Under the pieces are notes generated by a model that saw nothing but the letters and a program-made list of their open reading frames with translations, ran no database searches and had not been told where the DNA came from. The translations under genes were made by a program, and so were the position numbers. Positions 1 to 5,570 of a DNA stretch of 5,570 nucleotides are shown here, piece after piece (the stretch's first letter is position 1; every line of letters begins with the position of its first letter). The stretch comes from JBFELU01 sp041551965 (lineage in GTDB: Bacteria > Actinomycetota > Acidimicrobiia > Spongiisociales > UBA11373): the NCBI GenBank assembly GCA_041551965.1, contig JBFELU010000105.1, forward strand, positions 1 to 5,570. The letters run 5' to 3'.

Positions 1-8
1 CTGGGGGT

Positions 9-45
9 GGGGCGGGCGCTTCGGCGCCGGCCCTCCTCCATTTCT
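9..45 (+). terminator. Probable terminator hairpin of an upstream gene, C(TTCG)G tetraloop
   Basis: A perfect 5-bp stem, GGCGC (15-19) with GCGCC (24-28), closes a TTCG loop (20-23), the very stable C(UUCG)G tetraloop. Past one G-G mismatch (14/29) the pairing continues: 10-13 (GGGC) with 30-33 (GCCC), plus a possible G-T pair 9/34. A short T-rich stretch (ATTTCT, 40-45) follows on the + strand and none follows on the - strand, so a + strand terminator fits best. The T-tract is short and set back 6-7 nt from the stem, so it is not a textbook Rho-independent terminator. The gene it would serve lies outside the window. Confidence 0.5.
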
Positions 46-67
46 GGGGGCCGCTCGCACACGGGTC

Positions 68-73
68 TAAGAT
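68..73 (+). promoter_or_regulatory. -10-like element TAAGAT before valS
   Basis: TAAGAT fits the TAnnnT pattern of bacterial sigma70-type -10 elements. Its end is 13 nt before the GTG at 87 and 25 nt before the ATG at 99. I see no convincing -35 box 16-19 nt upstream. Transcription from it would start near 80-83 and leave almost no leader, which agrees with the lack of a clear Shine-Dalgarno before valS. Role inferred from sequence only. Confidence 0.4.
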
Positions 74-86
74 GGCGCCCTCATGA

Positions 87-2693
87 GTGACGGGACCGAT
101 GGAGGCGGCGTACGACCCGCAACGGGTCGAAGCGCACTGGTACGACCGGTGGGAGTCGGCCGGCGTCTTTCGGCCTGAGCACAACCCCGACGGTGCCCCG
201 TTCTGCATCGTCATCCCACCCCCCAATGTGACCGGTTCCCTGCACATGGGCCACGCCCTCAACCTCTCGGTGCAGGACGTCATCACCCGGCGTAAGCGGA
301 TGCAGGGCTTTGCGGCACTGTGGGTGCCGGGCAGCGATCACGCCGGGATCGCCACTCAGAACGTGGTGGAGCGGGAACTCGCCGCCGAGGGGAAGACGCG
401 TCACGACCTGGGGCGGGAGGCCTTCATCGAGCGGGTGTGGGATTGGAAGGCTCGATCGGGGGGGCGGATCACCGAGCAGATCCGCCGCATGGGGTTTTCA
501 TGTGACTGGACCCGGGAACGCTTCACGATGGACGAGGGTCTGTCCCGAGCCGTGAGGACCGTGTTCGTGCGCCTCTACGAGGAGGGGCTGATCTATCGGG
601 GGAACCGGATCATCAACTGGTGTCCCCGGTGCCACACCGCGCTGAGCGACATCGAGGTCGAACACGAGGACACCACCGGCGAACTCGTGTACATCGACTA
701 TCCGTTCACCGACGGCTCGGGGGCGGTCACCGTCGCCACCACCCGGGCGGAGACGATGCTCGGCGACACCGGGGTGGCGGTGCATCCCGACGACGAACGG
801 TACCGAGACCAAGTCGGCAAGACCGTCCGACTGCCCCTGCTGGGTCGCAAGATCCCGGTGGTCGCCGACGAAGGGGTGGATCCCGAGTTCGGCACCGGTG
901 CCGTCAAGGTCACTCCCGCGCACGATCCGCTCGACCACGAGATCGCCGAGCGTCACGGCCTCGAGGCAATCGCCATGCTCGATGAGGAGGCGGTGGTCAC
1001 CGAGGCCGGGGGGAGGTTCGCCGGGCTCGATCGCTATGCCGCCCGGGAGGCGGTCAAGGAGGCCCTCGCCGCCGACGGCGTCCTCCGCAAGATCGAGGAG
1101 CATCACCACTCGGTGGGTCACTGCTACCGCTGTCACACCGCCGTGGAGCCCTATCTCTCCGATCAGTGGTTCGTGAAAGTGCGGCCGCTGGTGATCCCGG
1201 CAATCGAGACGGTGCGCCGCGGTGAGATGCGCTTCATCCCCGAGCGGTGGGAGAACAACTACTTCCACTGGATGGAGAATCTCCGGGACTGGACGATCTC
1301 ACGCCAGATCTGGTGGGGCCACCGGATTCCGGCGTGGACCTGTGCCGACTGCGGCGAGGTGACCGTTGCCGAGACCGATCCCACGACCTGCGCTTGCGGA
1401 TCGACCGATCTGGTGCAAGACCCCGATGTGTTGGACACCTGGTTCTCGTCGGCGTTGTGGCCCTTCTCGACGCTCGGGTGGCCCGACGACACGGGAGATC
1501 TGGCGAAGTTCTATCCCAACTCCGTGCTGGTGACGGCCTACGACATCATCTACTTCTGGGTGGCGCGGATGATCAAGATGGGCCTCCACTTCCCGGGGAA
1601 GCCGCCCTACCCCGATGTGGTGATCCACGGTCTGATCCGGGCCGCCGACGGCAGGAAGATGTCGAAGTCGCTCGGCAACGCCCTGGATCCCCTCGAGGTG
1701 GTCGGGGAGCACGGGGCCGATGCCCTGAGGCTGGCCCTCATCCAGGCGGCCTCTCCCGGTCACGACGTTCCCTTCCAGGTGGAGTGGGTCGATGCAGCCC
1801 GGCGTTTCGGCAACAAGCTGTGGAATGCTGTCCGTTTCGCCGTTCCTCATCTCGAGGGCGTCGACCTGCCGGCCGACGGCGGCTATCCCGACGACCCCGA
1901 GCCCGAGGAACGCTGGGTGCTGGCCCGGCTCCACGAGACGTATCGCCGGGTCGACGACCTCCTGGAGGAGTACCGATTCAGCGACGCCTACGGCCTGCTG
2001 TACAACTTCGCCTGGTCCGAGGTCTTCGACTGGTATCTCGAGATGGCGAAGACCCCGCTGCGTGGTGACGAGGCCGCCACGGCGGCCCACACGGTGGGGA
2101 TCGTGCTGCGCGACCTCCTCAAGTTGTTCCATCCGGTGATTCCCTACCTCACCGAAGAGCTGTGGTCGCACCTGGTGGGAGGCGATCGGCTGCTCGCCGG
2201 TGCCGCCTGGCCGGATCCGCCGGCCTATGAAGCGCCCCTCGGCTTCGAGGACTTCCGGGCGCTGGTGGTCGGTATCAGGCGCTTCCGAGCCGAGCACGGC
2301 CTCTCGCCCCGTCACCCACTGACGGTGACCCTCGTCGACCCGGCGGGGGAGGCGGAAGACTGGTGGGATCGGCAGTTCGAGGCCCTCGCCGCCGTGTCGC
2401 CGCAAACGGCCAAAGGTGAACCGAGCGGGGAGGCCTTCACCCGGGTCGCAGCCGGAGAGGTGCAGGCCTTCATCTCGCTGGAGGGGATCGTCGACGTCGA
2501 GGACGAGCGGGTTCGGCTGCGCAAGGATGCCGACGATGCCGCCGAGACGCTGGCCCGTATCGAGAAGAAGCTGGCCAATCCGCAGTTCGTGGAACGGGCC
2601 CCGGCCGAGGTCGTCTCCAAGGAACGCGAGAAGGCGGCCGAACTGGGGTCCAAGGTCTCCCGATTGCGGGCACAGCTCGACGACCTGGGGTAG
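87..2693 (+). CDS. valS: Valyl-tRNA synthetase
   Basis: Class Ia aminoacyl-tRNA synthetase that attaches valine to tRNA-Val in the cytoplasm and hydrolyses mischarged Thr-tRNA-Val. Counting from GTG 87 (868 aa, usual length), the Rossmann core has HMGH (53-56) and KMSKS (524-528). The inserted editing domain shows TTRAETMLGD (218-227) and HDPLD (279-283). Cysteine pairs C179/C182 and C346/C349, and the knuckle C419/C422 with C435/C437, look zinc-binding. The signature DWTISRQIWWGHRIPAW precedes the knuckle. The helical anticodon-binding domain starts near 609, and a charged C-terminal coiled coil (about 798-868) is typical of ValRS. The start is uncertain: GTG 87 and ATG 99 are in frame and neither has a good Shine-Dalgarno; from ATG 99 the protein starts MEAAYDPQRVEAHWY, close to the usual family start. 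An out-of-frame ATG lies at 83. folC follows after 4 nt. The product is certain and the start is not. Confidence 0.97.
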   Translation: MTGPMEAAYDPQRVEAHWYDRWESAGVFRPEHNPDGAPFCIVIPPPNVTGSLHMGHALNLSVQDVITRRKRMQGFAALWVPGSDHAGIATQNVVERELAAEGKTRHDLGREAFIERVWDWKARSGGRITEQIRRMGFSCDWTRERFTMDEGLSRAVRTVFVRLYEEGLIYRGNRIINWCPRCHTALSDIEVEHEDTTGELVYIDYPFTDGSGAVTVATTRAETMLGDTGVAVHPDDERYRDQVGKTVRLPLLGRKIPVVADEGVDPEFGTGAVKVTPAHDPLDHEIAERHGLEAIAMLDEEAVVTEAGGRFAGLDRYAAREAVKEALAADGVLRKIEEHHHSVGHCYRCHTAVEPYLSDQWFVKVRPLVIPAIETVRRGEMRFIPERWENNYFHWMENLRDWTISRQIWWGHRIPAWTCADCGEVTVAETDPTTCACGSTDLVQDPDVLDTWFSSALWPFSTLGWPDDTGDLAKFYPNSVLVTAYDIIYFWVARMIKMGLHFPGKPPYPDVVIHGLIRAADGRKMSKSLGNALDPLEVVGEHGADALRLALIQAASPGHDVPFQVEWVDAARRFGNKLWNAVRFAVPHLEGVDLPADGGYPDDPEPEERWVLARLHETYRRVDDLLEEYRFSDAYGLLYNFAWSEVFDWYLEMAKTPLRGDEAATAAHTVGIVLRDLLKLFHPVIPYLTEELWSHLVGGDRLLAGAAWPDPPAYEAPLGFEDFRALVVGIRRFRAEHGLSPRHPLTVTLVDPAGEAEDWWDRQFEALAAVSPQTAKGEPSGEAFTRVAAGEVQAFISLEGIVDVEDERVRLRKDADDAAETLARIEKKLANPQFVERAPAEVVSKEREKAAELGSKVSRLRAQLDDLG
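2687..2690 (+). promoter_or_regulatory. Possible ribosome binding site for folC (GGGG)
   Basis: GGGG lies inside the last codons of valS, just before its TAG stop, and 7 nt before the ACG at 2698. The spacing is normal for a Shine-Dalgarno and the match to the anti-SD is moderate. It supports coupled start of folC at ACG, with ribosomes ending on valS restarting 4 nt later. Confidence 0.35.
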
Positions 2694-2697
2694 AGCC

Positions 2698-3990
2698 ACG
2701 GACTACACCGACGCCCTCGCCTTCCTGGACCGGCGCATCGGGACCGGAGTGAAACCGGGGCTGGAGCGGATCTCCGGTCTGTTCGACGTGCTGGCCGATC
2801 CGCATCGGGGCTATCCGATCGTCCACGTCGCCGGAAGCAATGGGAAGACTTCGACGTCGCGCATGGCGGCTGCGATCTGCGGTGCGCACGGACTGGTGGC
2901 CGGCCTGTTCACGTCGCCGCATCTGCAGTCCGTGGCCGAGCGCTACGAGGTGGGCGGCGAGGTGATGCGACCCGAAGAGTTCGCCGGGATGATCGAAGAG
3001 ATCGGACCGCTGGTCGAGTTGTGGGAGCAGCGCAGCGGCGATCCGGTCACCTACTTCGAGGTCACCACGGCGCTGGCGTTTGCCTGGTTTGCCGAGCGGG
3101 CGGTGGACGTGGCGGTGGTGGAGACGGGCCTGGGCGGCAGGCTCGATGCATCCAACGCGGCCGATGCCACGGTGGCGGTGATCACCACGATCGGACTCGA
3201 GCACACCCAGTACCTCGGGGACACCCTCGGCGCCATCGCCGGTGAGAAGGCGGCCATTCTCCCCGAGGGCGGCACGCTGGTGACCGGTCGGCTCGCCGAC
3301 GAGGCCGCCGCCGTCGTCGCCCGACGCGTCGCCGACCAGCGGGCGGCGTGGCTGCGCCTCGGCGAGGACTTTCGGGTCGGGGAGGCGGTCCAGGCGGTCG
3401 GGGGTTGGCTGACCACGGTTGAGGGCATCTACGACACGTATGAGGATCTCCCGTTGCATGTGCACGGCCGGCATCAGCTCGACAACCTGGCCGTGTCCCT
3501 CGGCGCGGTCGAGGCTCTCCTCGGGCGGGGCCTCGACCGTGACGCGGTCGTCGAGGCAACGGCCGGCATTGTGCTGCCGGGTCGGATGGAGATCGCCCGG
3601 CGTCACCCGGTGGTGATGCTGGACGGCGCCCACAATCCCCAGGGGGTGGACGGCCTGGCCTCGGCTCTGGCCGAGGAGTTCCCCACCACCGGGTGGCGCC
3701 TGGTGTTCGGGGTCATGGCGGACAAGGACATCGCCTCCATGGTGGAGACCCTGGCGCCGGTGGCGACGGCCGTCCACACGGTGGCAGCCGCCGATTCGGA
3801 GCGCGCCCTGCCGAGCGCCGAGGTGGCGGCTGCGTTCGAGGGTCTGGTGGACGGCCCGATCGAGGCCCACGACAGCGTGGCCGAGGCGGTGGCTGCCGCC
3901 ATCGGGGGCGACGATCCGGTGCTGGTGACCGGTTCGCTGTATGTGGTGGGGGAGGCTCGCGACGCCCTCGGTCTCGGCTACCCCGGCTGA
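2698..3990 (+). CDS. folC: Dihydrofolate synthase / folylpolyglutamate synthase, apparent ACG start
   Basis: Mur-ligase-like ATP enzyme that adds L-glutamate to dihydropteroate and/or reduced folates, making and retaining cellular folate. Counted from ACG 2698 it has 430 aa, normal for FolC. Visible motifs are KPGLERI (19-25), P-loop GSNGKTS (46-52), SPHL (73-76), the family block ETGLGGRLDASN (142-153), GEKAAI with K184 at the position of the family's conserved, often carbamylated lysine, and the C-domain motif LDGAHNP (308-314). The start is odd: family-like sequence DYTDALAFLDRRIG begins directly after ACG 2698, and no ATG, GTG or TTG lies in frame nearby upstream. The first standard codon downstream is GTG 2749, which would remove 17 residues including the conserved first helix, with only a poor ribosome site. 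It lies 4 nt after valS and is probably co-transcribed with it. From sequence alone I cannot tell whether it is bifunctional. The P-loop has Ser where most FolC have Thr. Confidence 0.93.
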   Translation, partial: TDYTDALAFLDRRIGTGVKPGLERISGLFDVLADPHRGYPIVHVAGSNGKTSTSRMAAAICGAHGLVAGLFTSPHLQSVAERYEVGGEVMRPEEFAGMIEEIGPLVELWEQRSGDPVTYFEVTTALAFAWFAERAVDVAVVETGLGGRLDASNAADATVAVITTIGLEHTQYLGDTLGAIAGEKAAILPEGGTLVTGRLADEAAAVVARRVADQRAAWLRLGEDFRVGEAVQAVGGWLTTVEGIYDTYEDLPLHVHGRHQLDNLAVSLGAVEALLGRGLDRDAVVEATAGIVLPGRMEIARRHPVVMLDGAHNPQGVDGLASALAEEFPTTGWRLVFGVMADKDIASMVETLAPVATAVHTVAAADSERALPSAEVAAAFEGLVDGPIEAHDSVAEAVAAAIGGDDPVLVTGSLYVVGEARDALGLGYPG

Positions 3991-3994
3991 CCGC

Positions 3995-4000
3995 TACCAT
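3995..4000 (+). promoter_or_regulatory. -10-like element TACCAT before ndk
   Basis: TACCAT, in the context GCTACCAT, sits 5 nt after the folC stop and 26 nt before the ndk ATG. A start about 7 nt downstream would give a leader of roughly 20 nt that still contains the ndk ribosome site. No clear -35 is visible. The same GCTAnnnT layout recurs before mreB, which strengthens the call. It would give ndk transcription in addition to read-through from valS-folC. Confidence 0.45.
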
Positions 4001-4017
4001 CGTCCGGCCACGACGAC

Positions 4018-4024
4018 GAGGAAG
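4018..4024 (+). promoter_or_regulatory. Ribosome binding site of ndk (GAGGAAG)
   Basis: The purine-rich GAGGAAG contains a GAGG core ending 5 nt before ATG 4027. It fixes the ndk start, which also matches the usual NDK N-terminus. Confidence 0.75.
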
Positions 4025-4026
4025 CG

Positions 4027-4425
4027 ATGGAGCGCACGTTTGTGATGGTGAAGCCCGACGGGGTGAGGCGGGGCCTGGTCGGTGAGGTGATCGGTCGGCT
4101 GGAGCGCAAGGGTCTGGCGCTGCGCAAGATCCGCATGCTCCAGATCGACGAGGAGATGGCCGGGCGTCACTACGCCGAGCACGTGGACAAGCCGTTCTAC
4201 GGCGATCTGGTGTCGTTCATCACCGGGGGACCGGTGGTGGCGATGGAGTGGGAAGGCGAGGAGGCCGTGGCGGTGGCCCGGGCCCTGATGGGTGCCACCG
4301 ACCCCAAGCAGGCCGATCCCGGCACGATTCGCGGCGATTTCGGGCTGGCGATCACCGAGAATATCGTGCACGGATCGGATTCACCCGACAGCGCTGCGCG
4401 CGAATTGGACATCTTCTTCGGTTGA
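4027..4425 (+). CDS. ndk: Nucleoside diphosphate kinase
   Basis: Cytoplasmic enzyme that moves the gamma-phosphate of ATP to other (d)NDPs through a phosphohistidine, balancing the nucleotide pools. The 132-aa product is a compact, full-length single-domain NDK beginning MERTFVMVKPDGVRRGL. Known active-site residues are all present with a constant offset of -3 from the human/Dictyostelium numbering: K9, Y49, F57, R85, T91, R102, N112 and the phosphorylated H115 in NIVHGSDS. The Kpn-loop region (about 91-102) is intact. The start is well fixed by GAGGAAG 5 nt upstream. It lies 36 nt after folC and 49 nt before mreB. In Streptomyces a small DUF4233 membrane-protein gene sits between folC and ndk; there is no room for it here. 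No unusual residue was seen apart from the small change FITGGP for the common FITSGP. Confidence 0.98.
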   Translation: MERTFVMVKPDGVRRGLVGEVIGRLERKGLALRKIRMLQIDEEMAGRHYAEHVDKPFYGDLVSFITGGPVVAMEWEGEEAVAVARALMGATDPKQADPGTIRGDFGLAITENIVHGSDSPDSAARELDIFFG

Positions 4426-4438
4426 TCGAGCCCGTGGC

Positions 4439-4444
4439 TACACT
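4439..4444 (+). promoter_or_regulatory. -10-like element TACACT before mreB
   Basis: TACACT in the context GGCTACACTG lies 13 nt after the ndk stop and 30 nt before the mreB ATG. A start 6-8 nt downstream would give a leader of about 24 nt including the G-rich ribosome site. TTGATC at 4422-4427 resembles a -35 box but is only 11 nt upstream, too near to act as one. This is a likely start of separate mreB-mreC transcription, inferred from position and from similarity to the element before ndk. Confidence 0.45.
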
Positions 4445-4462
4445 GACGGTCTGACACCCCTT

Positions 4463-4467
4463 GGGGG
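4463..4467 (+). promoter_or_regulatory. Probable ribosome binding site of mreB (GGGGG)
   Basis: A run of five G ends 7 nt before ATG 4475. The later in-frame ATGs at 4493 and 4508 have no such site, so this favours the 4475 start. The run forms the right half of the palindrome CCCCTTGGGG (4457-4466), which could partly mask it. Confidence 0.5.
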
Positions 4468-4474
4468 CAAGAGC

Positions 4475-5503
4475 ATGAAGAATCTCGCCTTGATGGCCTC
4501 ACGCGACATGGCCATCGACCTCGGCACCGCCAACACGCTGGTGTTCGTGCGCGGCGTGGGTATCGTGCTGAACGAGCCGTCGGTGGTGGCGGTCGACACC
4601 CGATCCGGCCGGGCTCTGGCTGTGGGGATGGATGCCAAGAAGATGATCGGCCGCACGCCGTCGCACATCCAGGCAATCCGGCCGCTGCGCGACGGGGTGA
4701 TCGCCGACTTCGACATCACCGAGCGGATGCTGAAGTACTTCATCAAGAAAGTGCAGCCCCGTTGGCTTGCTCGTCCTCGCATCATCGTCTGCGTGCCCTC
4801 AGGCATCACCGGCGTGGAACGGCGCGCCGTCGAGGAAGCTGCGTATCACGCCGGGGCGCGCCGTGCCTTCACCATCGAGGAGCCGATGGCGGCCGCCATC
4901 GGAGTCAACCTGCCGGTCCAAGAGCCGACCGGGTCGATGGTCGTCGACGTCGGGGGCGGCACGACCGAGGTCGCGGTGATCTCCCTGGGTGGTGTCGTGG
5001 TCTCCCAGAGCGTGCGGATCGGCGGCGACGAGATCGACGAGGCGCTCATCAACTGGGTCAAGAAGGAGTACAACCTCCTGCTCGGTGACCGCACCGCCGA
5101 GCAACTCAAGATGGCGATCGGATCGGCCTGGCCTTTCAACGACGAACCCAACGCCGAGATCCGGGGTCGCGACCTGGTGTCCGGCCTCCCCAAGACCGTG
5201 ATCGTCACCGCTCAGGATGTGCGAGAGGCCATCGAGGAGCCGGTGCAGGCTGTCATCGATGCGGTCAAGTTCTGTCTCGACAAGACGCCTCCGGAGCTGG
5301 CGGCGGACATGATGGAAAGAGGCATCGTGATCACCGGCGGCGGGGCCCTGCTGCGGGGCCTCGATCTGCGGATCGCCAACGAGACCGGGACCCCGGTGAT
5401 CACCGCGGAGCGGCCCTTGCAGTCAGTGGTGATCGGCTCGGGCGTCTGCCTCGAGGAGTTCGACCGGCTCTCGGACGTGCTCACCTCCACCGGCCGGGCG
5501 TAG
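4475..5503 (+). CDS. mreB: Rod shape-determining protein MreB (actin homologue)
   Basis: Bacterial actin that forms membrane-bound filaments under the inner membrane and guides the cell-wall elongation machinery with MreC, MreD, RodA and a class B PBP. From ATG 4475 the protein has 342 aa, the usual length. The phosphate-1 loop is IDLGTANTL (14-22), followed by VRGVGIVLNEPSVVAVD. EEP (135-137) carries the conserved glutamate region, phosphate-2 is DVGGGTTEV (158-166), and the adenosine motif is GIVITGGGALLRG (from 283). The MreB-specific stretch YNLLLGDRTAEQLKMAIGSA is present, separating it from DnaK and FtsA. ATG 4475 is chosen for its upstream GGGGG; ATG 4493 would give MASRDMAIDLGTANT, also a common family start, so the extra MKNLAL is uncertain. 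The C-terminal segment PLQSVVIGSGVCLEEFDRL is a little unlike the common form. It probably forms an operon with the following mreC. Confidence 0.97.
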   Translation: MKNLALMASRDMAIDLGTANTLVFVRGVGIVLNEPSVVAVDTRSGRALAVGMDAKKMIGRTPSHIQAIRPLRDGVIADFDITERMLKYFIKKVQPRWLARPRIIVCVPSGITGVERRAVEEAAYHAGARRAFTIEEPMAAAIGVNLPVQEPTGSMVVDVGGGTTEVAVISLGGVVVSQSVRIGGDEIDEALINWVKKEYNLLLGDRTAEQLKMAIGSAWPFNDEPNAEIRGRDLVSGLPKTVIVTAQDVREAIEEPVQAVIDAVKFCLDKTPPELAADMMERGIVITGGGALLRGLDLRIANETGTPVITAERPLQSVVIGSGVCLEEFDRLSDVLTSTGRA

Positions 5504-5505
5504 CC

Positions 5506-5550
5506 ATGGCCGGCTCCGGTGCCGACCCCGGGTCGATCGGGAGGCGCTGA
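5506..5550 (+). other. Possible 14-codon leader ORF between mreB and mreC
   Basis: ATG 5506 opens a short frame coding MAGSGADPGSIGRR and ending in TGA at 5548-5550. The stop shares its A with the next ATG (TGATG), the arrangement used for translational coupling. The ORF has no clear ribosome site of its own (GGGCG upstream is weak), so it may be chance in a GC-rich spacer. Confidence 0.15.
5539..5544 (+). promoter_or_regulatory. Strong ribosome binding site GGGAGG before the downstream gene
   Basis: GGGAGG lies 5 nt before ATG 5550. It is the strongest Shine-Dalgarno match I noted in the window and sets the start of the truncated last gene. Confidence 0.75.
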
Positions 5551-5570
5551 TGTGGCGGGGGTCGCGGATC
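5550..5570 (+). CDS. mreC: Start of the next gene, probably rod shape-determining protein MreC (5' fragment)
   Basis: Seven codons, MWRGSRI, are visible before the window ends. A GGGAGG site 5 nt upstream makes the start convincing. MreC is the usual neighbour directly after mreB in bacteria, including actinobacteria, and its short basic N-terminus before a membrane helix agrees with the Arg residues seen here. MreC is a membrane-anchored periplasmic protein linking MreB to the wall synthases. The identity rests on gene order; the seven residues cannot prove it. Confidence 0.55.

Noticed and set aside
498..1268. 256-codon - strand frame inside valS
   Set aside because: Shadow of valS codons with no family features.
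1247..2068. 273-codon + strand frame inside valS
   Set aside because: Arg/Gly/Pro-rich out-of-frame reading of the ValRS catalytic and anticodon regions.
2416..2697. Upstream extension of the folC frame into valS
   Set aside because: The extra residues are Arg/Ser/Pro-rich like a frame shadow, and FolC similarity begins only after 2698.
1299..2699. Long open frame on the - strand across valS (466 codons)
   Set aside because: High GC makes antisense frames stay open; the translated sequence has no recognisable motif and the + strand encodes an unmistakable ValRS.
2470..3870. Long open frame on the - strand across the valS end and folC (466 codons)
   Set aside because: Antisense shadow with low-complexity Arg/His/Pro-rich sequence; the equal length to the other antisense frame is chance.
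4422..4444. Classical -35/-10 promoter TTGATC ... TACACT before mreB
   Set aside because: The spacer is only 11 nt, far below 16-18; only the -10 part is kept.
4292..4474. Upstream extension of the mreB frame into ndk
   Set aside because: It reads ndk out of frame; family similarity starts at about 4493 and a ribosome site supports 4475.
1..5570. A new multi-gene system, defence island, mobile element, CRISPR array or tRNA/rRNA
   Set aside because: All long coding stretches are assigned to known housekeeping families; I saw no direct repeats, terminal inverted repeats, integrase or transposase motifs, or RNA gene signatures.

Overview
The window is a GC-rich (clearly above 60 % by eye), densely packed housekeeping segment, with every gene on the + strand. 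In order it holds valS (valyl-tRNA synthetase), folC (dihydrofolate/folylpolyglutamate synthase), ndk (nucleoside diphosphate kinase), mreB (actin-like cell-shape protein) and the first seven codons of what is probably mreC. This order matches the valS-folC-(DUF4233)-ndk-mreB-mreC neighbourhood I know from Streptomyces and other actinobacteria. With the GC content and the short gene spacing, it points to a rod-forming actinobacterium. The missing DUF4233 gene and the short TAnnnT-type promoters would suit a deep-branching class such as Acidimicrobiia, but that placement is inference.

Layout: positions 1-86 are intergenic. They carry a strong C(TTCG)G hairpin, probably the terminator of an upstream gene outside the window, and a -10-like TAAGAT just before valS. 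valS fills 87-2693. folC follows after 4 nt and ends at 3990. A 36-nt gap with a -10-like TACCAT and a good Shine-Dalgarno leads to ndk (4027-4425). A 49-nt gap with TACACT leads to mreB (4475-5503). A 46-nt gap with a strong GGGAGG leads to the probable mreC start at 5550, cut by the window end.

The genes serve translation, one-carbon metabolism, nucleotide balance and cell-wall elongation. They are basic growth functions rather than one pathway. valS and folC look translationally coupled. ndk and mreB each seem to have an additional promoter of their own, and mreB/mreC begin the cell-shape operon.

I see no mobile element, CRISPR array, RNA gene, defence cassette or new multi-gene system. 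The most notable feature is the folC start: the conserved FolC N-terminus is encoded right after the valS stop, yet the only codon that could start it is ACG. This means rare non-AUG initiation, a frameshift from valS, or a base error.
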